A stretch of DNA of 16,646 nucleotides from Gonapodya sp. JEL0774 (lineage: Eukaryota; Monoblepharomycota; Monoblepharidomycetes; Monoblepharidales; Gonapodyaceae). The notes beneath the pieces were generated by a model. The model did not search any database and was not told the DNA's origin. It saw only the letters and a program-made list of their open reading frames with translations. The position numbers were made by a program, and so were the translations under genes. Positions 1 through 9,100 of the stretch are shown here, piece after piece. Numbering within the stretch: the stretch's first letter is position 1; each line of letters begins with the position of its first letter. The stretch lies in the NCBI GenBank assembly GCA_027604505.1, contig JADIIX010000163.1, positions 1 through 16,646 on the forward strand, read 5' to 3'.

Positions 1-2
1 AA

Positions 3-75
3 AGCCCGATGCGGGGGTCGAACCCGCGACATTCAGGTTAAGAGCCTGACACTCTGCCGACTGAGTTAACCGGGC
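3..75 (-). tRNA. tRNA-Lys (anticodon CUU)
   Basis: The minus strand folds into a complete cloverleaf. The 7-bp acceptor stem pairs GCCCGGT with ATCGGGC. The anticodon stem TCAGG/CCTGA encloses the seven-base loop CTCTTAA, which puts CTT at the anticodon (lysine, codon AAG). The T arm is GCGGG, TTCGACC, CCCGC. There is no intron in the anticodon loop. The discriminator base would be U, as I recall for yeast tRNA-Lys(CUU). The 3' trailer and Pol III terminator lie beyond the left edge, where only three A residues (T on the sense strand) are visible. Confidence 0.96.
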
Positions 76-418
76 ATTACCGCAGCAAGAAAATTCATAG
101 TTCATTTTTATTCACTAACAACGTGCTGGGGAGAAAACTCTGGTTGTATCCCCACAACACACACAGTATCTGTGCAACTGCTCGATGCGTCGTGATCTAC
201 TTCCCATCCTATGCTTCCCTTCACTTGAGCTTTCGTCACTACTGCGCCGATCCCATCGATCGTGTCAACCTCTGGATGGGTGTCGATTCCGGCCAAGCTG
301 ATCGAAAGAGCCGTGCTCGACTCACGTCAGCGTCCACTGAGCATCAGCAGCGACGGAGAGTGACTATCAATCCATCAAGGTCATATCAGATGCATCATAA
401 TTCATCCGTGCTTCGAGT
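76..418. other. Intergenic stretch, no supported gene
   Basis: Short open frames occur on both strands, but none has an ATG start plus recognisable motifs. The minus frame at about 110-325 reads smoothly for some 60 codons (AGIDTHPEVDTIDGIG near its start). It has no partner exon that I could find and could be a gene relic or chance. Confidence 0.4.
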
Positions 419-704
419 GAAACTTCCCTGGTTTGTTGAACCGAAGATTAAAACACAAGCGTAATCGCTTATCGACGGTGTGGCTAAACAAGTCACTTGA
501 CGATGCCCCTCGAGGCTTATTCCATGCTTCAAGTGTGGTTGCAAGCGTTTACATGGTCGGGGGAAACTTCCCTGGTTTGTTGAACCGACGATTAAAACAC
601 AGAGTAATTACGTATTGAAGGCGTGGGTAAACAAGTCCTTGACGATGCGCTCGAAGCTGAGTCCATCCTTCAAGTGTGGTTGCAAGCGTTCACAGGGTTG
701 GTGT
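419..704. repeat. Diverged tandem duplication, two copies of about 142 bp
   Basis: Copy 1 runs from 419 to about 562 and copy 2 from 563 to about 704, head to tail. The first 38 bases of each (starting GAAACTTCCCTGG) differ at one position. The centre is diverged with small indels, and a 23-base block near the end (527-549 and 668-690) is identical. Both copies hold a frame of the type AKQV/GKQV. In copy 2 it stays open and continues downstream (607-853, no ATG), while copy 1 is interrupted by a stop. I do not recognise the unit. It has no terminal inverted repeats, so there is no sign of a transposon. Confidence 0.85.
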
Positions 705-853
705 GCTTGCCTCTGGACGTGTTTCCTGACTTGGCAGAGCCATCGGCGCTCGGCGGAATTGAAAGTCATGCATCACCTCTGGCTGAAACTGATAAATCCG
801 AGTTACTTGGATGCGTTGCGGGCGTTCTATTTGGGTTGAGAGGAGGAGAGTAG
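607..853 (+). pseudogene. Possible coding relic in and after repeat copy 2 (unrecognised)
   Basis: An open frame of about 80 codons starts directly after a stop at 605-607 and runs to 853. It contains GKQVLDDALEAESILQVW and then a leucine/proline-rich stretch. No ATG is in frame at its start; the first usable codon is GTG at 623. The equivalent frame in copy 1 (about 470-550) is broken by a stop. The amino-acid usage looks more coding-like than the surroundings. It could be the last exon of a decayed gene whose upstream part was duplicated, or simply chance. No function is proposed. Confidence 0.2.
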
Positions 854-1698
854 AGAATCGGTGATTCTGATGTACGAGTGGAGGCAGTGCAATCCGACAA
901 CGATCATAACGCAAGCAAAAGAAGAGCGCAAGTAAAAGGTTATCAGAGCTTCTTTCTATTTGTGTCATGTTTTGCACTCTCTGACTGGCTGGCACTCCGT
1001 CCGTTGTATCCCTGGTCAACCTTCACCTCTGTATTCAATACATTACTTTTGTTTGCACTAATGAAAAAGTTCCGACTCTCCAAGCATGTTGAAACATCTA
1101 CAGTATGACTCTCCCGTGGCAAACAGGACACTTCAATGCGCCATCTCGACTTGCTTCGATTATACACGTGGATTACGTCACAAGGATAACTTATTCTCAG
1201 ACCACCGATCGGTGACATGAGTAGGAATCAATTGTAGCACAAGAATTCTAGATAGGAGTTCCCCGTTAGGCGCTGAAATCACTGTGCAAGAAGCAATTAA
1301 AAGGCGAGAAAACCATGTTACAGTAACGGGGAGCACAGGCCCAAACTCATTGAGGTGTTTCGAACACAAGTACATATTCCAATGCATTAAACTGTCTAAT
1401 AATCTACAAAAAAGTGAAACAATAGTAGTACTATTTTTATTGCCTCGAAACCATTGTGCAATTTGTCTACATATTATCCGTCTCCGCATGGGAAGGACAG
1501 TGGGTACCACATAAATTAGTTGACGGTTCAGTTGCATATAATGCAATTTGAAAGTATCAACAGAGCATCAACAGAGCAGATATACCGTATCATTGCTTGA
1601 TTGTGGACGCTGTCCTTGGGCTCAATGAGGACCGCCTGTCAAATGACTGACATGTGATTGGGAACTGGCTGCAACATAAAACTGTCAAACAATCCACA
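854..1698. other. AT-rich intergenic stretch upstream of the hydrolase
   Basis: No gene is supported here. The longest frame (minus, about 1178-1546) begins with TTG, has no motif I know and does not join to other exons. The part just upstream of 1699 would hold the hydrolase promoter, but I see no clear TATA box or named element. Confidence 0.5.
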
Positions 1699-3782
1699 AT
1701 GCCCACAAAACGGAGCATATCTTCCGCTCAGGTTCTTGAAAAGGCGCGGAAATCTTTGAGTGGCGAGCAAACAGTTCGCAGCTCCCCAGACATTGTCTGG
1801 ATCATACCATCAATACCCAGTTGGATGCTGGTCGGATTGCCACTAGTGGCTCTTTGCGCCCTTTTTGCTTGGCCGTTATTGGTCCTCTTCGTTGGTGGGC
1901 ATTCTCCTTGGCGCACCATTATCCTTTGTCCCAACCTCCTCGTTTGACACGAAAGCAAATGCCTACATCCTTGCTTGGATTGCTTATATGGTTTATGGTA
2001 AGAAGATAGTATCTTTCGGGCTATTGCTTCCGGAACCTAAAAAGAGCTCCCTCACAGCGCAAACCGATAATCCCAAAGTGAACCCCAACTCTCCCATACC
2101 GTACTTGCCATACGATCCCTTCAGGGTATTTGCACTCGATTATCTTATCCTCGAGCACTCCTACGCTGTTCTTTTGGGACCGATTCGACATGGTGCAATC
2201 TGGCTTCTTTCGAAGCTTGCAGAGGAGCCACCAAAGGGGCGGAAGCTCGCCATATGGTAAGCTATCCCATACGTCAGGACCACCCTCTCTCATAGCTTTC
2301 GAAATAAAAGCGGAAACGATCCTTTGCTTCCTTGGATGGCCAGCTCCAATATCCACTATGGTTCCACTTCCAGTAGCTCCACGCTTGATGTGTATTGCGC
2401 TCACCCATCCTATCCTCTTCGTATCGACCGTACTGCAATGTCTACGGAGCAAACGGTTGGGCCCTACCGACTTCGGCCTGTTATCATTTTTGTGCACGGC
2501 GGAATGTGGAGGCAGGGCGAAAAGCGAATCTATACGCCAGTAGCTCAAATGGGCCAGTCTATGGGTTGTGTTGCGGTAGTTGTCAATTACGACTTGTATC
2601 CAAAGGTTTGTTACTACGAACCAATCCGGGCGGTTCATTGTGGGGACTTACTGACATTTCATGCAATCTCGAATAGGGTAAAATTGACACAATGGTCGCC
2701 GATATCCATGCTGCCATTATATGGACCCACGATCATATTCGGTGATTAGTAGGGATAAAGAGTTCTTCCATCACTTAAATCCCTTTGGTAAATTTTTTTT
2801 TATCTGCTCTCCAGTCAGTTTGGAGGGGATCCTGCACGCATTTTCATTTTGGCGCATGAATCAGGCGCACATGTCGTGACACTCACTCTTCTTCACGACG
2901 CAGTTTTGCGTAGGCGACGTGAATCTGAACGCGAGGCACAGTATTTGCAGGGATTCAATGGTTATGGCAATGGGCAGCTTGCGGGCGGTCCTGGTGGGGC
3001 TGGTGGCGGGATGGGCGGAGGACTTTTGACAGGGATGGGAAGAGTAAGAGGTCTGAGGGAGCCGGGAGTGGAGCTCCCTCAAATCGAGGGGGTAGTATTG
3101 TGGGTCGCATTCGCTTTAGTCCGTGGTCTGGGTGCTCGTGCTCACAGATCGGAATTGTGTTGCCCGTCAACCAGAGTTGCGGGGATATTCGACTTGCCAG
3201 CTCATTTTGAGCACGAAAGGAATCGCGGGTTTGAAGAGGTCTCGTGTCTCAGCCGGATAAACGGTGAGAGGTGCCCATCAATTCTTCCAAATCTGACCTC
3301 TCAAAGGATCATCATTTTACTGCAGCACGACCACTTTCAACCACCTCCCCGCTCCACATTCTTCGTACATTGCCCCCAAGCTTTGTGCGACAGGTCCTAC
3401 CACATCGGTGGTGGCTCCATCACGGCACCAGCGACACTTTCGTCCTTCCCACTCAGACTCGAAATTTCGCCCAGGCACTACGTAGAGGGGGTGTAAGGGT
3501 TGTGGACGAAGTTCACTGGGACGGGGTGGATCACGTCGGCCTTATTAGTGGTGAGCTCTGGTCACTTGAATTACTCCGTACCAAGGCAAGAGCATGAATG
3601 ACACGAATTCAATTGGCTTTGAAGCTCTCACTTTCCCCACGTCGCCTCTTGCACCCACATTTGTTGCCGGGCTGAAAGCATTTTGTCTTGTGAAACCTGG
3701 CTCAAGGGATCGACGGTTCAGTGTAACTTCCGACGACAGTGAGTCAAGCCTGGCAGGAAGCCAGGTCGGCACATCTCGTTGA
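1699..3782 (+). CDS. Membrane-anchored alpha/beta hydrolase (isoprenylcysteine methylesterase/arylformamidase-like)
   Basis: Eight exons fit in phase: 1699-1894, 1956-2256, 2311-2605, 2677-2741, 2815-3099, 3175-3263, 3326-3550 and 3625-3782, giving 537 residues. Residues about 33-80 are very hydrophobic (one or two membrane spans), so the enzyme is probably anchored to a membrane. The hydrolase fold then follows: oxyanion-hole motif HGGMW (228-232), the strand ending YDLYPK (259-264), the helix GKIDTMVADIHAAIIW, GGDPARIF, the nucleophile elbow AHESGAH (299-305), GVVLVAGIFDL, HHGTSDT with the likely acid Asp447, and GVDHVGL with the likely base His480. By family knowledge such proteins cleave small esters or amides; the substrate here is unknown. 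Oddities: related enzymes have GQSAGAH at the elbow, so Glu sits where the nucleophile Ser is expected. A glycine-rich insert (translated from about 2950-3050) follows the elbow. The acceptor at 2310 could instead be 2295. A 60-nt stopless stretch, 1998-2057, with a GTAAGA donor could be a further intron. Confidence 0.85.
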
Positions 3783-3999
3783 GTGGACCTCCACGTACGT
3801 GTAAATATCTGTATATATTGAATTCGAAAAAAGAGTCGTGCGCAGCTCAAATCAATTATCACTTTCATGAATGTTTGCAAATATCATTTTTCGTTTGGAC
3901 GATCAATCTATGCATTCTAAGTGTATGAAGGATAATAGTTTACAGAATCCGTGATCGGATGGTGTTCGAAAGGAGTGCTGCAGGGAGGGCGCAGTTCTC
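3783..3999. other. Convergent 3' intergenic region
   Basis: These 217 bases separate two genes transcribed towards each other, so they hold both 3' ends. The stretch is AT-rich around 3800-3930 (TGTATATATTG, ATATCATTTTTC). No canonical AATAAA signal is obvious in either orientation. Confidence 0.5.
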
Positions 4000-5616
4000 T
4001 CAGAACGTTAGTCTCAAACTAACGAACAGCAGAAACACTTCACCAAGTTGGGCGACAATTTCCGTGGTTACTTCTTCTGTATTGACGTCTGCAATCAAGT
4101 ACCTGCACAAGTGATCGAAGATGTTATCCTGGAGAGGTTCAGTTTCGAAATTTGTGGACGGGAGCATACCCCAATTTTCCGTTGGTCTCCAACACCTGCT
4201 TTCCTACATTGTAGGCTGAAAGAATGTAATCAATCTCTTTCAGCACGCCCCTCACGTTCCGGTGCATGTTCAGAATGCGCCTCGTGCCCGATTTCAAGGG
4301 CCATGACTGGATGCTGGGGAAGTTGACCGCCCCAACACTGGCACCTTCGTTCAGGAATCGCACAATTGAGTTCGCAACGTCGTGACCGACTCGCTCATGT
4401 GCTTGTTGGGTTGCGTCACCGAGGTTCGGTACCATGATCACGTTCTTGAGGCTTGCAAAAGGGTGTTGGAACGACGCCTGGTTCGAAAGGGGAGTGTTGG
4501 GGAACACATCGAAAGCAGCACCAGCCAGGTTCTTGGCCTTGAGAGCCTGTGCAGCAGCCTCGAAGTCAACTGCTTCACTGTAGCTGGTATTGATGAGGTA
4601 GGCACCCTTCTTCATCTGCCGAATCTCGTTTTCACCAAACAGATGGCGATTCTCCGCTGTCGGAGAAACACAGATAGCAACAAAGTCAGACACTGGGAGT
4701 AAGGCGGCGAGAGAGGCTTGAGGTTGACTGCGTCCAATGGGGAGAACAGTTGCAATGTCGTAGAAGATGACCCGCATCCCGATCGACTCAGCCATGACAC
4801 CCAGCTTAAGCAGTATCGCGTTCAAAAGATCGCTAAAGTTACAATTTACGGATGGACGAGAACTCACCTGGGAACCAATGTGTCCGTATCCCACAATACC
4901 GAGGGTCTTACCACGAACCTCATAGCAGTCGCTGGACACCTTGTTCCATTCCCCCCGATGCATTTCCATACTACGGTCCATGAGCTGCCGCGCTAACGAG
5001 ATAATAAAGCAAATCGATAACTCTGCGACGGAGTAGGAGTGCCCGTAAGGGCTGGAGAAGACAGGAATCTGGTGATGTTCGAACTCGTCAGATAGCCAGG
5101 AATGCCCGTCATCACCGCCAACACACTTACACCCATCTCTTGCGCCGCTTTGAGATCGATTTGGTCAGTGTATTGGCTGAAGCAACCAATGGCAAGCAGA
5201 CGGTGGGCTGACCGGATCACTACCATTTCCATAAGGATTTGGTTCACACCATTGGGATCGTAGTGACACGAGAACGCACCTTCATCAGTGAGGTACTCTT
5301 GGGGGCGCTTTTCTTTGAGACAAACAATCTGGGGGCAAAGCATGGAGACTCAATGACCAAAAGTTGTAAAACTCCATGAAGTCCGCACACGGCCTTTTCC
5401 AGCTCTAGACAGCACAGCTTCCAAGTGCAAAGAATGGCGTGTTCTCGATGACCATCGTGCTATGGTACTCACCTGGTAATCACCGATCTTCTTGGTAAGC
5501 TGTGCCTCCGAAAGCTGTTCGAAACAACTGTCCACCTTCCATTTGGCGTACTGGAAGATCTCAAGCGCAGATTCAGGAACAGGGTCGAGGAGGAGAACGT
5601 TGATTTGCTTGGCCAT
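4000..5616 (-). CDS. D-3-phosphoglycerate dehydrogenase-like protein (SER3/SER33 family), predicted catalytically inactive
   Basis: Six exons fit in phase: 5616-5473, 5328-5280, 5219-5131, 5068-4868, 4804-4170 and 4102-4000, giving 406 residues. The ATG at 5616 starts MAKQINVLLLDPV, the usual first strand of the family; yeast Ser3 has about 50 extra N-terminal residues. The NAD domain is well kept: SVAEL, MHRGEWNK, EVRGKTLG, the GxGxxG motif GYGHIG (154-159) and ribose-binding Asp177 in FYDIATVLP. The C-terminal ACT domain is complete (HRNVRGVLKEID, GYLIADVN, ending VSLRLTF). The active site is not. Family NASRG reads NTSYS (Arg to Tyr236), PNEP reads PNTP (Glu to Thr265) and PHIGG reads PNLGD (His to Asn288). 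The substrate loop RSKT reads KEKR, and GTNQVDL reads YTDQIDL. The normal enzyme oxidises 3-phosphoglycerate in serine synthesis. This protein can probably still bind NAD(H) and oligomerise, but not catalyse that reaction. The intron at 4805-4867 is 63 nt and free of stops. Confidence 0.9.
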
Positions 5617-6121
5617 GAGTGGGAACCCTGGGGATTCGGAAGATATAAACGACAAACGACAGTCTTTGAAACTTCTTCACCTGCGACCAAAGCAAGGATA
5701 CTCCATGACTTCCTTCAAACCATTCCCCAATGTGTCTTTGGAGAACGTGGTAGTTACTATCAAAGTGCCTATGTTATCTTGATTGCAAGCTGTAGTGCGT
5801 GAATCTGAAATGTTCATTTTGTGAGAGGTGCTGCTGTCGCTCCATGTATTCCAGCTATGAAAATCGTGCTACAGGATATGGTAGAATTATTGTTGTATCA
5901 TTGGGAAACCCCTCTTGTTATTGTGGACAACATTTGTACCTAGATTCGTTGACGGCTTCCACGTAACTGGGAGGTCCCACGTATGAGAACTTAGCACTCT
6001 CCGAGGACACTTATGACGTAAAATACTCACCGTGCTCTGCGGATTTTGTGGAATCATCATTCGAACTTTGGTTCTGGTCCCGCTCGGGAAAGCGAACCCG
6101 TTCATTGCGGGAAGGACTCAC
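5617..6121. promoter_or_regulatory. Shared divergent upstream region
   Basis: About 505 bases lie between the start codons of the dehydrogenase-like gene (leftward) and the SNF2 gene (rightward), so both promoters should be here. A CRE/ATF-like octamer TGACGTAA lies at 6014-6021, about 100 bases before the SNF2 ATG; a single 8-mer is weak evidence. In the leftward direction, CCCCAG before 5630 could be the acceptor of a 5'-UTR intron, but joining it does not extend the protein frame. No clear TATA box is seen. Confidence 0.4.
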
Positions 6122-9100
6122 ATGGAGGCAGAAGGCGAGGCACAGGTCGCACGAATGCGTGATTTGAGTGCAAATAGCAGAGAAGCGGAGGATTTAATGA
6201 GAGGAAATGGTGTCGAGGGAGCTGTGAACCCCGCCGACACTTTGGATACGGTGGACGGAGTGGAAGGGAACGCGGTTCAGGTTCTGTCACAGTTTCTCCT
6301 GCAACATCCGGAATTACTTGCGCAGCTGGGACTTAATATGGACGGAAGCACTCTGGGGTCGAACGGAGATCCCTCTCCGGATTCAAGTAAACAAAGCGTG
6401 AGTGGAGGACCAGGAGACAACACTAGCAGCCGGAACGCACATCAAAACACACAGGGATCAACAGACGAATCCAAAGCTGTACTCCGTGAGCCCGCTCACA
6501 GCAACTACCCCAGATACCCCTCAAATCAGCACCATCTCACTCCCACCATTGCGATCGGACGTGCGGTCCTTCCCCAAAATCCATCTCTCCCATTCTCGAA
6601 TACTCAGATTCCAAATCTACAAAGTGCCTGGCCGCACTCCTCTCACTCGCGTGGACCCTTTTTGAGCCCTGGTTCCCCTTACGCGTTAACCCCCGAGATC
6701 ATCGACGTGGACAGCACACTGCCCGCTTATCCCGCTTCGTCAGTTCCCACACTCCCCTTTCTTTCAAACTCGTTCCATCCACCAGCCTTCTCCGCAAAGC
6801 GCTCAGCCGAGCACAGCTTCCGCCAAATACAACGACCGAAATCAAGCCCAAACCCAACATCCTCTGTGCCCCCTCGGCCCCCAAAACGCCAGCGGCTTCT
6901 TGACTCTTTCACCTCTGTCGATCCCGTGGACGTCGACGACGACAGTTCCTTTTCTGCCTCAGCCCCCATCGACTTGACGGTTGACGACGACGACGAAACC
7001 CCATTGATCTCTTCTTCTCCTGCGCCTCGACGGCCCTTCTCGGATCTGTCCTCCACATCCTTTTCGACACTGCGCCATGCGCCCCACCGCTCGTTTGTTG
7101 GACCTTCATCCCCTTTGGAGGTGGATCTGGGGACTGTACCCTGCATGGTGCCCTTCAAGGTTTGGCCACAAGGATGGGAGAGGAAGCCCATGTTGAAAGA
7201 AGATGTGCTGGTTAGAAAAAGCAGGACCAAGGACAACGGTGGGTGCAAACTGTAGTGTGTTGGAGTGGGGGCGGTCAAGTTTGTTGCACTGATCTCGGAA
7301 GGCCATTGTCTTCGAGCGCACCCGAGCCCAGATGCAACAATTGCAGTTGGAATGCCTCTATCTCCCCTCGTGCTATTTGGCTTCTACCCTGCCATGTTGC
7401 AGGAGGTTCCGGTGCCTTTTTTTGTGACCTTTACTCTATTCGCGATTCCAACTTCCTTCTCCCATCCACTTCCCACTTGCCGCCTCCTTTGTTCCCGGAA
7501 TCTCTTCCAACACTGCTGCCACCAGTTATTTGGATTCAGTCTCATGGGGGCGCTACCGTGAGTTTTTCTTATCTCTCGCGTTCGCTACTTCGCTCATCAG
7601 CCACCTACTGCGACCCAGCTCGCCTCTCTCCCCGTTACCCTCTCTTCCCTCTTGGGCCCAATTCTGAGTCACTCTTCCCTCCGACTTTCCGCTCTCCTAA
7701 CTCATCCTCACAACCCTTCTACCTCGGCCGCCCCGCTGGAACTTCGTTTCCGTGGTCCTGCGGAACTGGGACCTGGGTTGGCCCAGTACATGCGTGAGCG
7801 AATGTATTCGCTTGTTCCACCTGAAGGATCGGGATTGACGGTGCTTGGAACGATCAGCGGGAACAAAGGGAGTGTGTCGGCTGTTGGGGACGAGGCCGCC
7901 AGAGGTCAAATAGAAGAAGTTTTGAAGGCGATGAGGTGCGCGGCGGATTTGCCAGAGGCGGATGCCCGTGAGTTGTGGATTGAAGTTCTTTTGTTGATAA
8001 GTTGTAGGAACTTGATTGATGGCGGGCTCGAGTTCGAACTGGAGTGCGCTGATATTACCGGCACGATTCGCAAAGATTGTGACAATCTTTTGCGACCTAC
8101 CGAGAGTGGACGTGTGCGTTCGGGGAATATCGGTTTGCCCGTTTTTCTGACCCTTACAATCCCAGCCCCGTCACTCCAGACCAGCCTTTACCCGCACCAA
8201 CGCCAAGCTCTCTGGTTCATGCGTGAGCGAGAAAAGGTTCCCGCACTCCGGGAGCAATCATCTAATCTTTGGCGACGGGAAGGTTCCAAGTCTTGGAGGA
8301 ATGTTATTGGTGGGGAATGGAGACAGGACAATCCTGAGGAGTGCAGAGGGGGTATAGTTGCGGACGATATGGGGTTAGGTGAGGGTTACAAACGGAAATT
8401 TGGGGAACAATTTTTTTGGTGCAGGTCAAAGGCAAACGCTCGATCCTCTTCGCTACCTTAAAAAGGGAAAACAATCCAAGTGCTCTCCCTCGTTTGCTGC
8501 GATCTTGACTTTCCTGATGATCTCTCTGGCGAAGTATCCATGACCGCCACCTCCAATCCTACCCCTGGCGCACCTCCAAATCCAATTGACCTGGACGCTG
8601 CGCACCCCTTGTCCGCTTTCAATGAACCTCTCAAGCCTGATCACTATACCCTCATGCATCTCGGCCGGACCACTTCGTATCAGCCTTTGGCACCGTACGG
8701 TCGCTCGTCGTCTCCTCCACCGAGCGTGCCTCCCCCTACAGTGACTACTCGAGCAACACTCATCGTGTGTCCGTTAAGTACGGTGGCGAACTGGGAGGAA
8801 CAAGTTGGGCAACATTTGAAACCAGGTGTCAGAGTAGCAGTACATCATGGAGCGGGGAGGGCGAGGGCAGCTGAGACTTTGGGGGAGAATGTGAGTGTGG
8901 GCTTGGAAAATCGATGACTTGGCCTACTTAAAGTGGGTGTAATCGATGACTTGCTGTCACAGGATGTTGTTCTCACGACCTACGACGTGTTGGCCATCGA
9001 GTATAACAAGCTGGCAAAAGCTATCGCTGGAGCTGGGTCGGTTACGGGAAACGTTGAGGTGACAGCGTTAGCGCCGTTGCATGCGATGCGATGGCGGCGA

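Noticed and set aside
1178-1546. 122-codon minus-strand frame upstream of the hydrolase
   Set aside because: TTG start, no recognised motif, no adjoining exons, and AT-rich DNA.
3551-3597. Hydrolase stop codon at 3595-3597
   Set aside because: The 3551-3624 intron (GTGAGC...GAAG) is in phase and adds a plausible C-terminus (ALTFPTSPLAPTFVAGLKAF), so the earlier stop is probably intronic.
4139-4169. Dehydrogenase-like protein ending early at KFRN with a truncated ACT domain
   Set aside because: The 4103-4169 intron restores GYLIADVN and the family's usual end (VSLRLTF), so the ACT domain is complete.
8379-8465. Apparent broken Walker A in the SNF2 ATPase (GQRQ or GKRS when using acceptors at 8424 or 8431)
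   Set aside because: The later acceptor at 8465 restores a perfect MGLGKTIQVLSLV in phase, so the ATPase is intact.
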